A stretch of 64,000 nucleotides of DNA from Solobacterium sp. (GCA_017404505.1 JAFRCE010000013.1:1-64000), one strand, 5' to 3'; shown: positions 8,283-16,688, numbered from the stretch's first letter. Made by a program: numbers and translations. Notes: generated from the letters alone by a model not told the origin.

Positions 8283-8720
8283 TCAATAACTATGTATTAA
8301 CTGGTAGTGGTCTGCTAAGGAGAGCAGACCTTTTCTCTTGAGAACAGCGTTCGTGACAGTAAGGCTCATAATTCCGCTGGAGGCGATTGCCACGATTCCT
8401 TTGCGACTGTTCGCGTTCACATGTGCCCAAAATGGGTTCATGCCAAGTTTTCGCAATCCCCATTCCCGCCGTTGCGGCGTCTTCCACTGTTTCCAGATGC
8501 ACATCCGGATTCTGACTCTCAGCCATCCGTCTATTTCCTTCATCAGTGTTTTCATATCGCATATTCTGAAGTAGTTGATTCATCCTCTGATGACTGGGTT
8601 CAGCTTAGATATGCGGTAATCCATTGACACCGGCCAGCTTCTCTTACTGTATCCATGCAGTCTTTCTTTAAACTTCTGCACCGATTTCAGATGGGGCTTC
8701 GGTCTCCATTTGTCATTTCT
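8283..8720 (-). pseudogene. ltrA: Group II intron reverse transcriptase/maturase, C-terminal fragment
   Basis: The frame reads KWRPKPHLKSVQKFKERLHG, then SMDYRISKLNPVIRG, a TGA, and INYFRICDMKTLMKEIDGWL, RIRMCIWKQWK and LRKLGMNPFWA, ending at 8283. This is the thumb/X-domain and maturase end of LtrA-type proteins. The TGA replaces the conserved Trp of RGWINYF. About three quarters of the protein is missing at the N terminus. Confidence 0.85.
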
Positions 8721-8941
8721 TTTGCATAACTGCAAATGAAAGTAATGGAAGGATCTTTGTCCTGAGTCAACGCCCTGGCAAACTGAATTCTCGAAATATT
8801 CATTAATTCAGCAACTCTTTCCTGGGTGTATTTCTTACAATCTTTTGATTTTCTGTCTTCCCAATCGTTCTTTATTACTTCCATTGCGGTCTCTGCATAC
8901 GTTTTGGGAATGTAGTATTCATTCTCAAACTCTGTATTCAT
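8687..8941 (-). pseudogene. XRE-like helix-turn-helix gene truncated by the intron
   Basis: The N-terminal part is intact from ATG 8941 (GGAG 8 nt upstream) and includes YTQERVAELMNISRIQFARA and DKDPSITFICSYAKEM, which looks like a Cro/CI-type helix-turn-helix. After about residue 76 the frame enters intron sequence and stops at 8687. A start at 8980 is possible but has no ribosome site. A second remnant of the same gene lies at 2826-2907. The domain call is by pattern only. Confidence 0.6.
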
Positions 8942-8981
8942 CCTCAAATCTCCTTCAAAATATTTTTGGGAAAAACGCAAA

Positions 8982-9014
8982 AAAGTGCGGAATTAACTAC
9001 TAATTCCGCACTTT
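8982..9014 (-). terminator. Terminator of the tRNA operon
   Basis: A perfect 14-bp hairpin (AAAGTGCGGAATTA, loop of 5) lies 11 bases after the tRNA-Gly gene and is followed on the minus strand by TTTTGCGTTTTT. Confidence 0.85.
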
Positions 9015-9024
9015 GTGCACCCTA

Positions 9025-9098
9025 TGGAGCGCGTGAGGAGAATCGGACTCCCGTATTCAGCTTGGAAGGCTGACGTTCTACCATTGAACTACACGCGC
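9025..9098 (-). tRNA. tRNA-Gly (TCC)
   Basis: 74 bases with the CCA end encoded. The acceptor stem GCGCGTG/CACGCGC is perfect and the anticodon loop reads CTTCCAA. Last gene of the six-tRNA operon. Confidence 0.95.
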
Positions 9099-9113
9099 AT
9101 TGCTAATAAAAAA

Positions 9114-9189
9114 TGGTGTCCCGGATGCGAATCGAACGCACGACCCACTGATTAAAAGTCAGTTGCTCTACCACCTGAGCTACCGGGAC
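9114..9189 (-). tRNA. tRNA-Lys (TTT)
   Basis: 76 bases with encoded CCA. Acceptor stem GTCCCGG/CCGGGAC, anticodon stem-loop CTGACTTTTAATCAG. Fifth gene of the operon. Confidence 0.95.
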
Positions 9190-9202
9190 ATCCGGAAATA
9201 AA

Positions 9203-9277
9203 TGGCTGGGGTAGCTGGATTCGAACCAGCGAATGACAGAGTCAAAGTCTGTTGCCTTACCGCTTGGCCATACCCCA
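9203..9277 (-). tRNA. tRNA-Gln (TTG)
   Basis: 75 bases with encoded CCA. Acceptor stem TGGGGTA/TACCCCA with discriminator G, anticodon stem-loop ACAGACTTTGACTCTGT. Fourth gene of the operon. Confidence 0.95.
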
Positions 9278-9330
9278 ATGACTACCCTTCTATATATCAT
9301 TTGCATCCGAAGATGCATCTTTCGTAAAAA

Positions 9331-9415
9331 TGGTGGAAGCGGGTGGTTTCGAACCACCGAACCCAGAGGGAGCAGATTTACAGTCTGCCGCGTTTAGCCA
9401 CTTCGCTACGCTTCC
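9331..9415 (-). tRNA. tRNA-Tyr (GTA)
   Basis: 85 bases with encoded CCA and a long variable arm, as expected for bacterial tRNA-Tyr. Acceptor stem GGAAGCG/CGCTTCC, anticodon loop CTGTAAA. Third gene of the operon. Confidence 0.95.
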
Positions 9416-9420
9416 ACAAA

Positions 9421-9496
9421 TGGTGCCGACTATAGGAATCGAACCTACAACCTATTGATTACAAATCAATTGCTCTGCCAATTGAGCTAAGTCGGC
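9421..9496 (-). tRNA. tRNA-Thr (TGT)
   Basis: 76 bases with encoded CCA. Acceptor stem GCCGACT pairs as AGTCGGC/GCCGACT; anticodon stem-loop TTGATTTGTAATCAA. Second gene of the operon. Confidence 0.95.
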
Positions 9497-9498
9497 GA

Positions 9499-9574
9499 TG
9501 GTGGAGGTTAACGGGCTCGAACCGCTGACCCTCTGCTTGTAAGGCAGATGCTCTCCCAACTGAGCTAAACCTCC
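9499..9574 (-). tRNA. tRNA-Val (TAC)
   Basis: 76 bases with encoded CCA. Acceptor stem GGAGGTT/AACCTCC, anticodon stem-loop CTGCCTTACAAGCAG. First gene of the operon, just 2 bases from tRNA-Thr. Confidence 0.95.
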
Positions 9575-9597
9575 GCACTGCTTTCGAGTGCCTATTT

Positions 9598-9626
9598 ATA
9601 TTAGCATAGTGTTTTTTTATCGTCAA
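9598..9626 (-). promoter_or_regulatory. Sigma-A promoter of the tRNA operon
   Basis: On the minus strand TTGACG (9621-9626), a 17-bp spacer and TAATAT (9598-9603) lie 23 bases before tRNA-Val. This is close to consensus, as expected for stable RNA. The rest of 9627-9859 shows an inverted repeat GCAGGA/TCCTGC (9805-9825) and a TACAAT box before the next plus-strand gene, and no coding frame that I trust. Confidence 0.8.
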
Positions 9627-9859
9627 CAACGTTTTATACAGCATTTTTTATTTTTATCCGGAGTGATCCAGCTGCTCATTTTATATCACTAAACAGGTGC
9701 TTTTTCTGTTTGTTTTCGTCTGTTTCCATGGCCGGATTTCATATCTGTTTGCTGTATCCTTCCGGAATGGTATCTGTTATATGTTTTCTCTTTTGTCGTA
9801 TTATGCAGGAGCCATTATTCCTGCTTATGCTACAATAGAGAATGTTATGGAGGTTGTAT

Positions 9860-10300
9860 ATGGAGATTTGGAATTCACGGTCTCTGGATAATAATCAGCG
9901 CTTTGTCTATGCCCTGATTGCCGGCTTTCTCGCCGCTGTCGTTCTGGGCATGGCGTACGGCGTCATTTACAGTTTTCTCAGGATCCAGTCAGCCGTTCTC
10001 TATCTTCTGATCGGCTGGTGCATCGGATATGTGATCCGCTATGTCGGCCATGGCGTTCACAACCGTTTTGCCATAGCCGGTGCCTGCTTCACACTGATGG
10101 CCATCATCATCGGTGATACCATTGCGGCAATCGGCGGCATCACCGGCATTCCAGCACTGCTGAGCACACCGGCCATGTGGGGACCGCTTCTTGAACTCTG
10201 GCTGCGGACATATCTCTCCACCAATCCCAGCAGTCTTCTCGGTCTTTTGATGAGATGTATCGGCATTTATCTTGCCTATCATTATTCGGTAATACTGTGA
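9860..10300 (+). CDS. Small multi-pass membrane protein of unknown function
   Basis: 146 residues with four hydrophobic segments (about 20-42, 46-66, 72-96 and 118-140), including FVYALIAGFLAAVVLGMAYG. I do not recognise a named family. The start at 9860 is chosen because GGAGG lies 8 nt upstream; an upstream in-frame ATG at 9842 has no such site. It is followed after 13 bases by alr, so the two are likely cotranscribed. Confidence 0.7.
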   Translation: MEIWNSRSLDNNQRFVYALIAGFLAAVVLGMAYGVIYSFLRIQSAVLYLLIGWCIGYVIRYVGHGVHNRFAIAGACFTLMAIIIGDTIAAIGGITGIPALLSTPAMWGPLLELWLRTYLSTNPSSLLGLLMRCIGIYLAYHYSVIL

Positions 10301-10313
10301 AAGGATACTGACA

Positions 10314-11426
10314 ATGTACAGAAATACATGGATGGAAGTAAATCTGGATGCGATCGCGGACAATGTCAGACGCATTCATGATATATGCGGCAAACGTATC
10401 ATTGCCGTACTGAAGGCAGATGCCTATGGCTGCGGAGACAACCATGTCGCCAAGGCCGTTCTGGAAGCCGGCGCGGAAATGATCGCCGTATCATCACTCG
10501 ACGAAGCGTTCATGCTGAGAAACGAAGGATATGAAGGCGAGATACTGATTCTCGGTGCCACTGACCCGGAGGATGCTTCCCGGATGATCGAAGCAGACAT
10601 TTCGCCTGCCGCCTATTCAATGGAATGGGTCAGATCAGTGATCGAACATAAGCCCGCCGGTCTGAAAGTGCATCTGAAAGTCGATACCGGCATGAACCGG
10701 ATCGGCTTTAAAGATATTCCTTCCCTGCAGGAAGCTTTTTCCCTCCTTTCGGAGAACGGCTGTAAGATGGAAGGCATCTTCACCCATTTCTACTGCGCGG
10801 ATTCCAGCAAAGAACTGACACAGAAGCAGTTTGACCGCTTCGCTGCAGCTGTCAAAGCCCTGGATTATCCGTTCCCATGGATCCATTGCGACAATTCTGA
10901 CGCGACCGTCTTCTTCAAAGACGATCTCTCGAATGCATGCCGTCTGGGTGTATCCATGTACGGCGTCTCCTCGTATCTGAGTGACCTGCGCCATCCGATC
11001 GCGATGTTCTCCCAGGTCGTCATGACCAAACAGGTCAAAGCCGGTGAAACAATTGGCTACAGCGCTCTCTATACAGCGGAAAAGGACGAGATCATCGCCA
11101 CGATCCCAATCGGTTACGCGGACGGCTTCATCCGGGCCAACAAAGGACGCTGTGTCTGGATTGCCGGACAGTTCGCCCCGGTCTGCGGCAATGTATGCAT
11201 GGATCAGATCATGGTCCGGCTCGAAAAAGATGTTCCGATTGGAACACCTGTCGAAATCTTCGGTCCGCATATTCATCTCGAGAAGATGGCGGAGGAACTG
11301 CACACCATTCCTTACGAGATCATCTGTCTGATCAGCGGCCGGGTCACCAGGACCTATATCTGGCATGGCAAAAACCTGACCGAGGAAAACGCCCGTATTA
11401 TCAAATCAGAAGTCAATTCACTTTGA
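10314..11426 (+). CDS. alr: Alanine racemase
   Basis: Interconverts L- and D-alanine with pyridoxal phosphate, supplying D-Ala for peptidoglycan. At 370 residues it has the family length. The PLP lysine is in AVLKADAYGCG near residue 34, and the catalytic tyrosine region is visible as GETIGYSALYTA around residue 245, with GNVCMDQIMV following. The N-terminal TIM barrel and C-terminal beta domain are complete. It follows a small membrane protein gene by 13 bases. A perfect palindromic terminator begins at its stop codon and overlaps the convergent phosphoesterase gene. Confidence 0.96.
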   Translation: MYRNTWMEVNLDAIADNVRRIHDICGKRIIAVLKADAYGCGDNHVAKAVLEAGAEMIAVSSLDEAFMLRNEGYEGEILILGATDPEDASRMIEADISPAAYSMEWVRSVIEHKPAGLKVHLKVDTGMNRIGFKDIPSLQEAFSLLSENGCKMEGIFTHFYCADSSKELTQKQFDRFAAAVKALDYPFPWIHCDNSDATVFFKDDLSNACRLGVSMYGVSSYLSDLRHPIAMFSQVVMTKQVKAGETIGYSALYTAEKDEIIATIPIGYADGFIRANKGRCVWIAGQFAPVCGNVCMDQIMVRLEKDVPIGTPVEIFGPHIHLEKMAEELHTIPYEIICLISGRVTRTYIWHGKNLTEENARIIKSEVNSL

Positions 11427-12233
11427 TCCGTCAGCTGACGGATCTTTTTTTGGCCGCAGATCAATAAAGGATACTTCCGGATCGTTGTACAGACGGAAGA
11501 ACCACGGCGCGCCGGATGCCAGACCGCGGCTGACGAACATCGGTCTGCCGTTCAGGTCATAGAAACCTTCCGTGTATTTCGGAAACAGTGTCAGATGCGG
11601 TCCGAACATGCCCTTCTTTGTGAAAGGAATGCGCCACTGGCCGCCATGGACATGACCGCAGATGATCAGATCACACTGTATCTTTTTATAAGCCTCCGCA
11701 TAATCCGGACGGTGACTGATCAGCAGCTGGAAGCCACCGGTCTGTTTCAGTCCTTCGTAGCATTCTGTATCAAACCCGAGGGTGCGGCCCCGGTCGGTCA
11801 TGCCGATCACTTCGATTTCGTCATTAAAAAGAACGCTTTCGTTTTCCAGCACATGAACACCCTTCTCTTTCAGCCGCTGTCGCAGTTCACTGAGTTCACT
11901 CAGATATATGTCATGATTGCCGGATGAAAAAGCCATCCATCTACCCCGCAGCTGATCGATCAGTTCAAAACTGATCTTATAGTCTCTGTTGAGATCAAAA
12001 AGATCGCCGGGGATCACGATCATATCCGGATGATTCTTTTCAACCAGATTGATGATCCGGCTCTGATGCTCACCGAAGCGGCGGCAGTGCAGATCAGCCA
12101 GCACGCAGATCCTGACCGGTTTCGTGATTTTCTCAGAAGTCAGGGTGAAATGTGTTTCGTCCATTTTATGATACTGGAAGCCGCACACAAGAAAGATGAT
12201 GAGAGCGGCAGCCAGAATGATCCAGATATTCAT
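11418..12233 (-). CDS. Membrane-anchored metallophosphoesterase (YaeI/YkuE type)
   Basis: Calcineurin-like phosphoesterase. Residues 1-22 form a single membrane anchor (IWIILAAALIIFLVCGF). The metal-binding signature is complete: LADLHC, GDLFD, GNHD, and GHVHGGQ near residue 195. Relatives act on UDP-diacylglucosamine or similar lipids, but the substrate is not shown here. The start is placed at ATG 12233 because the longer frame runs through the terminator of the upstream kinase gene. It overlaps the alr stop by 9 bases in convergent orientation and shares its terminator. Confidence 0.85.
   Translation of the reverse strand: MNIWIILAAALIIFLVCGFQYHKMDETHFTLTSEKITKPVRICVLADLHCRRFGEHQSRIINLVEKNHPDMIVIPGDLFDLNRDYKISFELIDQLRGRWMAFSSGNHDIYLSELSELRQRLKEKGVHVLENESVLFNDEIEVIGMTDRGRTLGFDTECYEGLKQTGGFQLLISHRPDYAEAYKKIQCDLIICGHVHGGQWRIPFTKKGMFGPHLTLFPKYTEGFYDLNGRPMFVSRGLASGAPWFFRLYNDPEVSFIDLRPKKDPSADGSK
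11425..11452. terminator. Palindromic terminator shared by alr and the phosphoesterase
   Basis: A perfect 20-bp palindrome (11425-11444, GATCCGTCAG half-site) followed by seven T on the plus strand. It lies inside the last codons of the convergent phosphoesterase gene. Confidence 0.8.
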
Positions 12234-12251
12234 GGCACTATCATACCATAA

Positions 12252-12281
12252 GAAAAAGGACACCCTTTTTCGGAGTGTCCT
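12252..12281 (-). terminator. Terminator after the ROK kinase gene
   Basis: AGGACAC/GTGTCCT arms with TTTTTCTT on the minus strand, 14 bases after the kinase stop and 19 bases before the phosphoesterase start. It separates the two genes. Confidence 0.75.
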
Positions 12282-12294
12282 CTGATACTGCTTC

Positions 12295-13194
12295 TTATAA
12301 ACCGTGGCTGACCGGTAACATGGCTGCGCCAATGATGCCCGGCTCTTCCAGACCTGCCAGAACAAACGGTGTGTCATGAACAGCTGTATGGGACATTGCC
12401 TTGTACTGTTCGATCACGCCCGGCAGGAACTTGTCAGCTGACTTCATCATGCCGCCGCCGAGGATGAAGATATCCGGGTCGCAGACGCATGCGATCGTCG
12501 CGAAATACTGACCAAGGTCTTTTTCATATTCGGCCTTGACCTTCTTGGCGATTTCGTCACCGGCCAGAGCTCTGTCAAAGACAACGCCGGTATGGGCGAT
12601 ACGTTCACCGCTCAGCTGTTCATACTTTCTCTTCAGGCCGGTGCCGGATGCTTCGTTTTCAATCGCGCCGACATTCAGATAGTTGACCTTATCACGGTTG
12701 CGGTCGATGATGATGTTCGCAACTTCGCCGCCGAAGCCGTGTTTGCCGGATACCGTCTTGCCATCAACGACGAGGCAGCCGCCGATACCGGTGGAAATCG
12801 TTGTATAGAATACATACTGCAGGCCCTTGCCGGCACCTACCAGTGCTTCTGCCAGAGCTGCTACGTTCGCATCGTTGTCGAGGAATGCCGGCATGCCGAA
12901 TTCCTTGCTCATCTCATCAGCGAACGGATAACCGGCAAAGCCCGGAAGATTTGTGGAAAGAACCATTGTTCCCGCTTTGGTGTCTACCGGACCCGGAACG
13001 CCGACACCGATACCGGCACAGTCTTTCCAGCCCGGAATATCACGAACCATTTCCTTGATGTTGGCCATAACCTTTGCCGGACCTTCCTGGCCATAGGAAG
13101 GACCCTTGACCTGGGCAAGAATCTTTCCGTCTTCGGAAATCTTTGCAACACGTACATTTGTACCGCCGAGGTCAATGCCGAGATAGCTCTTCAT
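12295..13194 (-). CDS. ROK-family sugar kinase (probable glucokinase)
   Basis: ATP-dependent sugar kinase of 299 residues. The phosphate-1 loop LGIDLGGTNVRVAKI is at the N terminus; GVGVPGPVD, LDNDANVAALAEA (with the catalytic Asp of the DN pair) and STGIGGCLVVDG follow. The usual ROK zinc site (His plus CxCGxxGC) is absent: after HGFGGEVANIII the sequence goes to NYLNVGAIENEASGTGL without cysteines. Such zinc-less members occur, so activity is not excluded, but sugar specificity is uncertain. GGAGGATAA precedes the ATG. It is monocistronic. Confidence 0.85.
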   Translation of the reverse strand: MKSYLGIDLGGTNVRVAKISEDGKILAQVKGPSYGQEGPAKVMANIKEMVRDIPGWKDCAGIGVGVPGPVDTKAGTMVLSTNLPGFAGYPFADEMSKEFGMPAFLDNDANVAALAEALVGAGKGLQYVFYTTISTGIGGCLVVDGKTVSGKHGFGGEVANIIIDRNRDKVNYLNVGAIENEASGTGLKRKYEQLSGERIAHTGVVFDRALAGDEIAKKVKAEYEKDLGQYFATIACVCDPDIFILGGGMMKSADKFLPGVIEQYKAMSHTAVHDTPFVLAGLEEPGIIGAAMLPVSHGL

Positions 13195-13337
13195 AGTAAA
13201 TTATCCTCCTGAACTACATATTTTCTCTCTATCTATAATTTTATTATCCGCGTCTTTCAAAAGCAACACTGCACCTGCCGCAAAGCGGTGTATTTCACGC
13301 TGAATTTCAATATAATAAAAGACATAGGGACAGACTG

Positions 13338-13895
13338 ATGAATAAAAGTGAGCAGACAAAATACAGACTTGCCGATGCCGTCAAGGAGTGTATGAAAACG
13401 ACACCGGTGGAAGATATCACGATCAAGCAGATCGTTTCCCACTGCGGCGTGACCCGGCAGACTTTCTACCGGAATTTCCGGGACCGTGACGATCTGATCA
13501 ACTGGTACTTCAATATTATTCTGGATGAATCTTTCCGGCGGCTGGGCAGCGGCGAAACCGTATATGACGGACTGATCCGCAAATTTGAATATATTCATCA
13601 GGAGGAAGTCTTCTTTTCTGCCGCCTTCCGGAATGACGCGCAGAACAATCTGAAGGATCACGATTTCCGGATGATCTTTGATTTCTACCGCAATCTGATC
13701 AAAGAAAAAACCGGCAGCCTGCCGGACGATGAGATCAACAGCCTGCTTGAAATGTACTGTCAGGCAAGTGTCTATATGACTGTCAAATGGGTGCTGTCCG
13801 GCATCCGTACTTCAGAGAAGGCTCTGGCCGGTCTGATGATCGACGCCATGCCGCCGAAACTGCATGAACTCTTTGATAAACTTGGCATCGTTTAG
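13338..13895 (+). CDS. TetR-family regulator (DhaS-like)
   Basis: 185 residues. The N-terminal helix-turn-helix is ITIKQIVSHCGVTRQTFYRNFRDRDDLI, which is the TetR form. The C-terminal part (WYFNIILDESFRR, VYMTVKWVLSGI) resembles the DhaS/TetR_C branch that often regulates dehydrogenase or glycol-metabolism genes. It lies 88 bases upstream of a FucO-like dehydrogenase in the same direction and is the obvious candidate to control it. The palindrome between them could be its operator as well as its terminator. Confidence 0.85.
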   Translation: MNKSEQTKYRLADAVKECMKTTPVEDITIKQIVSHCGVTRQTFYRNFRDRDDLINWYFNIILDESFRRLGSGETVYDGLIRKFEYIHQEEVFFSAAFRNDAQNNLKDHDFRMIFDFYRNLIKEKTGSLPDDEINSLLEMYCQASVYMTVKWVLSGIRTSEKALAGLMIDAMPPKLHELFDKLGIV

Positions 13896-13896
13896 G

Positions 13897-13935
13897 AATA
13901 CGTTACAAATTTCACAAAGTGTAACGTATTTTTTG
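13897..13935. promoter_or_regulatory. AATACGTTACA palindrome: terminator and possible TetR operator
   Basis: AATACGTTACA (13897-13907) is repeated inverted at 13920-13930, followed by TTTTTTG. It begins one base after the tetR stop. It would work as a terminator, and it also sits just upstream of a TACAAT box (13949-13954) before the dehydrogenase gene. A second inverted repeat, CCGAAA/TTTCGG, spans that box. Confidence 0.55.
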
Positions 13936-13983
13936 TTATGCCGAAAGGTACAATTATTTCGGTAAATAAAGGAGATCATAAAT

Positions 13984-15135
13984 ATGGCAAACAGATTCGT
14001 ATTAAATGAAACATCCTATCATGGCGCAGGTGCCATCAAGGAAATCGTCACGGAATTCAAAGCCCGCGGTTTCAAAAAGGCATTTGTCGCTTCTGATCCC
14101 GATCTGGTAAAATTCGGCGTCACAGCCAAGGTTACCGATCTGCTCGACGCAGCTGGAATTGACTACACTGTTTATTCCAACATTCAGCCGAACCCGACAA
14201 TTGAAAACGTTCAGACCGGTGTCAAGGCTTTCGCGGAAGCCGGCGCTGACATGATTATCGCCATCGGCGGCGGTTCCTCCATGGATACATCCAAGGCAAT
14301 CGGCGTCATCAACACCAACCCGGATTTCGCTGATGTCCGTTCCCTGGAAGGCGTTGCTCCGACAACAAAGCCGTGCACACCGATCTTCGCAGTTCCGACA
14401 ACAGCCGGCACAGCTGCTGAAGTAACGATCAACTATGTTATCACTGATCCGGAAAACAAGAGAAAGTTCGTCTGTGTCGACGTTCACGACATTCCGGTCG
14501 TCGCATTCGTCGATCCAGAAATGATGAGTTCCATGCCGAAGGGCCTGACTGCCGCAACCGGTATGGATGCCCTGACACACGCCATCGAAGGCTACATCAC
14601 AGCCGGTGCCTGGGAACTGTCTGACATGTTCCACATCAAGGCGATCCGCATGATTGCCAAGGCTCTCAGAGGCGCAGTTGAAAACGATCCGAAGGGCAGA
14701 GAAGAAATGGCTCTTGCTCAGTATATCGCCGGTATGGGATTCTCCAACGTCGGTCTGGGTGTCGACCACTCCATGGCTCACACACTGTCCGCTTACTACG
14801 GCATGCCGCACGGCAAAGCATGCGCTACTCTGCTGCCGACCGTCATGGCTTACAACGCTCCGGTCACCGGTGAAAAGTACAGAGACATCGCGGATGCCTT
14901 CGGTGTAGAAGGTGCTTACACAATGCCTCTGGAAGACGCACGTGAAGCCGCTGTCGCCGCCGTCAAAAAGCTCGGTGAGGATGTCGGTATCGTCATGTCC
15001 CTGAAGGACGTCGTTCCGATGGAAGATGTAGACGCTCTGTCCGCTGACGCTCTCAAGGATGCCTGCACACCTGGCAACCCGCGTCCGGTAACCGTCGAAG
15101 ACATCAAGGCAATGTTCCTCTCCCTGATGAAATAA
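13984..15135 (+). CDS. fucO: Iron-dependent alcohol dehydrogenase, FucO-like lactaldehyde reductase
   Basis: Group III NAD(P)-dependent alcohol dehydrogenase of 383 residues. Known FucO reduces L-lactaldehyde to 1,2-propanediol. The nucleotide-binding GGGSSMDTSKAIG, the PTTAGTAAEVT segment, and the metal ligands in GMDALTHAIEGY and GVDHSMAHTLSAYYGMPHGKA are all present. GGAG lies 9 nt before the ATG. Codon choice is notably biased, suggesting high expression. No other fucose genes are nearby, so a general role in disposing of reducing equivalents is equally possible. Confidence 0.85.
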   Translation: MANRFVLNETSYHGAGAIKEIVTEFKARGFKKAFVASDPDLVKFGVTAKVTDLLDAAGIDYTVYSNIQPNPTIENVQTGVKAFAEAGADMIIAIGGGSSMDTSKAIGVINTNPDFADVRSLEGVAPTTKPCTPIFAVPTTAGTAAEVTINYVITDPENKRKFVCVDVHDIPVVAFVDPEMMSSMPKGLTAATGMDALTHAIEGYITAGAWELSDMFHIKAIRMIAKALRGAVENDPKGREEMALAQYIAGMGFSNVGLGVDHSMAHTLSAYYGMPHGKACATLLPTVMAYNAPVTGEKYRDIADAFGVEGAYTMPLEDAREAAVAAVKKLGEDVGIVMSLKDVVPMEDVDALSADALKDACTPGNPRPVTVEDIKAMFLSLMK

Positions 15136-15155
15136 TCTTCATCAAAACCAGATGA

Positions 15156-15210
15156 AAAAATGGCTTGGGATCATATCAATCTACTTTGGATCCTTAAGCC
15201 ATTTTTCTTT
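15156..15210. terminator. Bidirectional terminator
   Basis: AAAAATGGCTT..GATC pairs with GATCC..AAGCCATTTTT (15156-15206), flanked by A and T runs on both sides. It serves the dehydrogenase on the plus strand and the convergent MATE gene, whose stop codon lies inside it. Confidence 0.8.
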
Positions 15211-16599
15211 TTTCAGACGGATCAGGAACAGGATACCGCGTACGCTCAGTTCGACCGCCATCGCGATCCACATGCCGCGTAAGCCCATCGACCTGGCAAG
15301 ATACCATCCCAGTGTCAGCCGTACACCCCAGATACTGATCAGATTGAGCATGCCCGGAATCAGTGTGTCCCCTGCTCCGCGCAGACAGCCGGTCGCCACA
15401 ATGGACGCTGCGAACAGCGGTTCGGCAAGCAGTTCAATACGGAGCACTTCCACACCAAGTTTCTGAACCTCAGGATCCGGTGTCAGAAAAGCAAACACAG
15501 ACGGACACAGGAAATACATGACGAGACCTGCCATACTCATGATGGCAACACCGGTAAATGTCGTCAGCCAGCTGAATGATCGCGCCAGATCTTTCCGCTT
15601 CGCACCAATTGACTGGCCGACCAGGGTCGTGGCCGCTGAACTGATACCGTAACCGGGCATATAGCAGATCGACTCCGCTGTGATGGCGAAGGAATTGGCG
15701 GCAATGGCAATCGTTCCAAGCGGTGCGATGATCCGTGTAGAAGCGACCTGTGCGGCGCAGAGAGCACTCTGTTCCATAGCCATCGGTGCACCGATCTTGA
15801 AGGCTTCTTTCACGACTTCCTTCTGCGGCAGCCAGTTTCCCCGGATTCCTTTCAGTTTCAGTACGTCCGAGCGGAAGAACGCATAGGACAGTGACATCAG
15901 CATGCCTGCCAGCATGGAAAGGCTGGTGCCGAGCTGCGCTCCGGCTACGCCAAGACCGGCACCGGGCACAAATAACGTGTTTCCGAACAGAATGAGCTGC
16001 CGGGCCGGAAAAATCAGAAAGAAATTGAAGATGACATCCAGGATGCATTCCAGAGTAGCGAAAATGGAAGGAATCTTCATATTGCCGGAACACTGCAGCA
16101 TATTCATGCATACCCAGCGGATCTGCCGGACGGGAATAAACATCGCATAGATTGAAAAGTAGCTGACAGCATTCTGCCAGAGGGAAGGATCAGCACCCAG
16201 CCAGCGCGGCAGATGCTGGCCGATCAGAAAGGCAACGGCTCCGACCGCGAAGGAAAGAAGCAGCGAAGCGGAAAGCGACTGGCGGAAGATCGACTTTGCC
16301 TTATCGATTTCGCCGGCCCCGGTGGCATGTGCAACCTGCACGGAAAAACCGGCCGCCGTCGCGCCGAGAAGTCCGCCGAACAGCCATGTGGAAGACGCCA
16401 CCAAACCGATGGACGCGGAAGCGGCCGCTCCCAGGGCTCCGACCATGGCGGCATCAATATACTGCATCAGGATCTCGGAAATCTGGGCCAGAATACCGGG
16501 CATGGACAGCCTGGCGACAATGCCCAGCTTTTCACCAAATGTATATTCGCGGCCGGAACGCATCTCAGCCGCAACAGAATACTCGCTCATGTTTTCCAT
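15181..16599 (-). CDS. MATE-family efflux transporter
   Basis: A 472-residue membrane protein with about twelve hydrophobic segments and the two-half MATE layout. Diagnostic stretches include LSMPGILAQISEILMQYIDAAMVGALG in the first helix region, GFSVQVAHATGAGEIDKAKS, and in the second half YGISSAATTLVGQSIGAKRKDLARS. Relatives expel drugs or metabolites using sodium or proton gradients. The substrate is unknown. The C terminus overlaps the shared terminator. No regulator is adjacent. Confidence 0.9.
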   Translation of the reverse strand: MENMSEYSVAAEMRSGREYTFGEKLGIVARLSMPGILAQISEILMQYIDAAMVGALGAAASASIGLVASSTWLFGGLLGATAAGFSVQVAHATGAGEIDKAKSIFRQSLSASLLLSFAVGAVAFLIGQHLPRWLGADPSLWQNAVSYFSIYAMFIPVRQIRWVCMNMLQCSGNMKIPSIFATLECILDVIFNFFLIFPARQLILFGNTLFVPGAGLGVAGAQLGTSLSMLAGMLMSLSYAFFRSDVLKLKGIRGNWLPQKEVVKEAFKIGAPMAMEQSALCAAQVASTRIIAPLGTIAIAANSFAITAESICYMPGYGISSAATTLVGQSIGAKRKDLARSFSWLTTFTGVAIMSMAGLVMYFLCPSVFAFLTPDPEVQKLGVEVLRIELLAEPLFAASIVATGCLRGAGDTLIPGMLNLISIWGVRLTLGWYLARSMGLRGMWIAMAVELSVRGILFLIRLKKEKWLKDPK

Positions 16600-16688
16600 T
16601 ATACCCTGTAAAAAAATCGCATATTATTTTTTACTTCTTTTTTTATCAGAAGATATAATAAAAGAAAGGAATAGAGGTAAATATCATT

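Larger units (their letters stand above)
8190..8722 (-). mobile_element. 5'-truncated group II intron (3' portion only)
   Basis: On the minus strand the order is: end of the intron-encoded reverse transcriptase, then domains V and VI. The tail shows the stem ACCGCCGTA/TACGGTGGT with a TACCG/CGGTA upper stem, then GTGTGAGAGGTCGG and a hairpin rich in GGAGGAAA, the usual end of one bacterial intron class. The 5' ribozyme domains and most of the reverse transcriptase are gone, so it cannot splice or move. Confidence 0.8.

Noticed and set aside
8283..8720. TGA read as tryptophan (code 4) because TGA stands at a conserved Trp in the intron maturase
   Set aside because: Many intact genes in the window end in TGA at the expected length, and the intron is already truncated, so this is a nonsense mutation in a dead gene.
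9025..9574. Small protein frames within the tRNA operon
   Set aside because: They are incidental frames across six well-formed tRNA genes.
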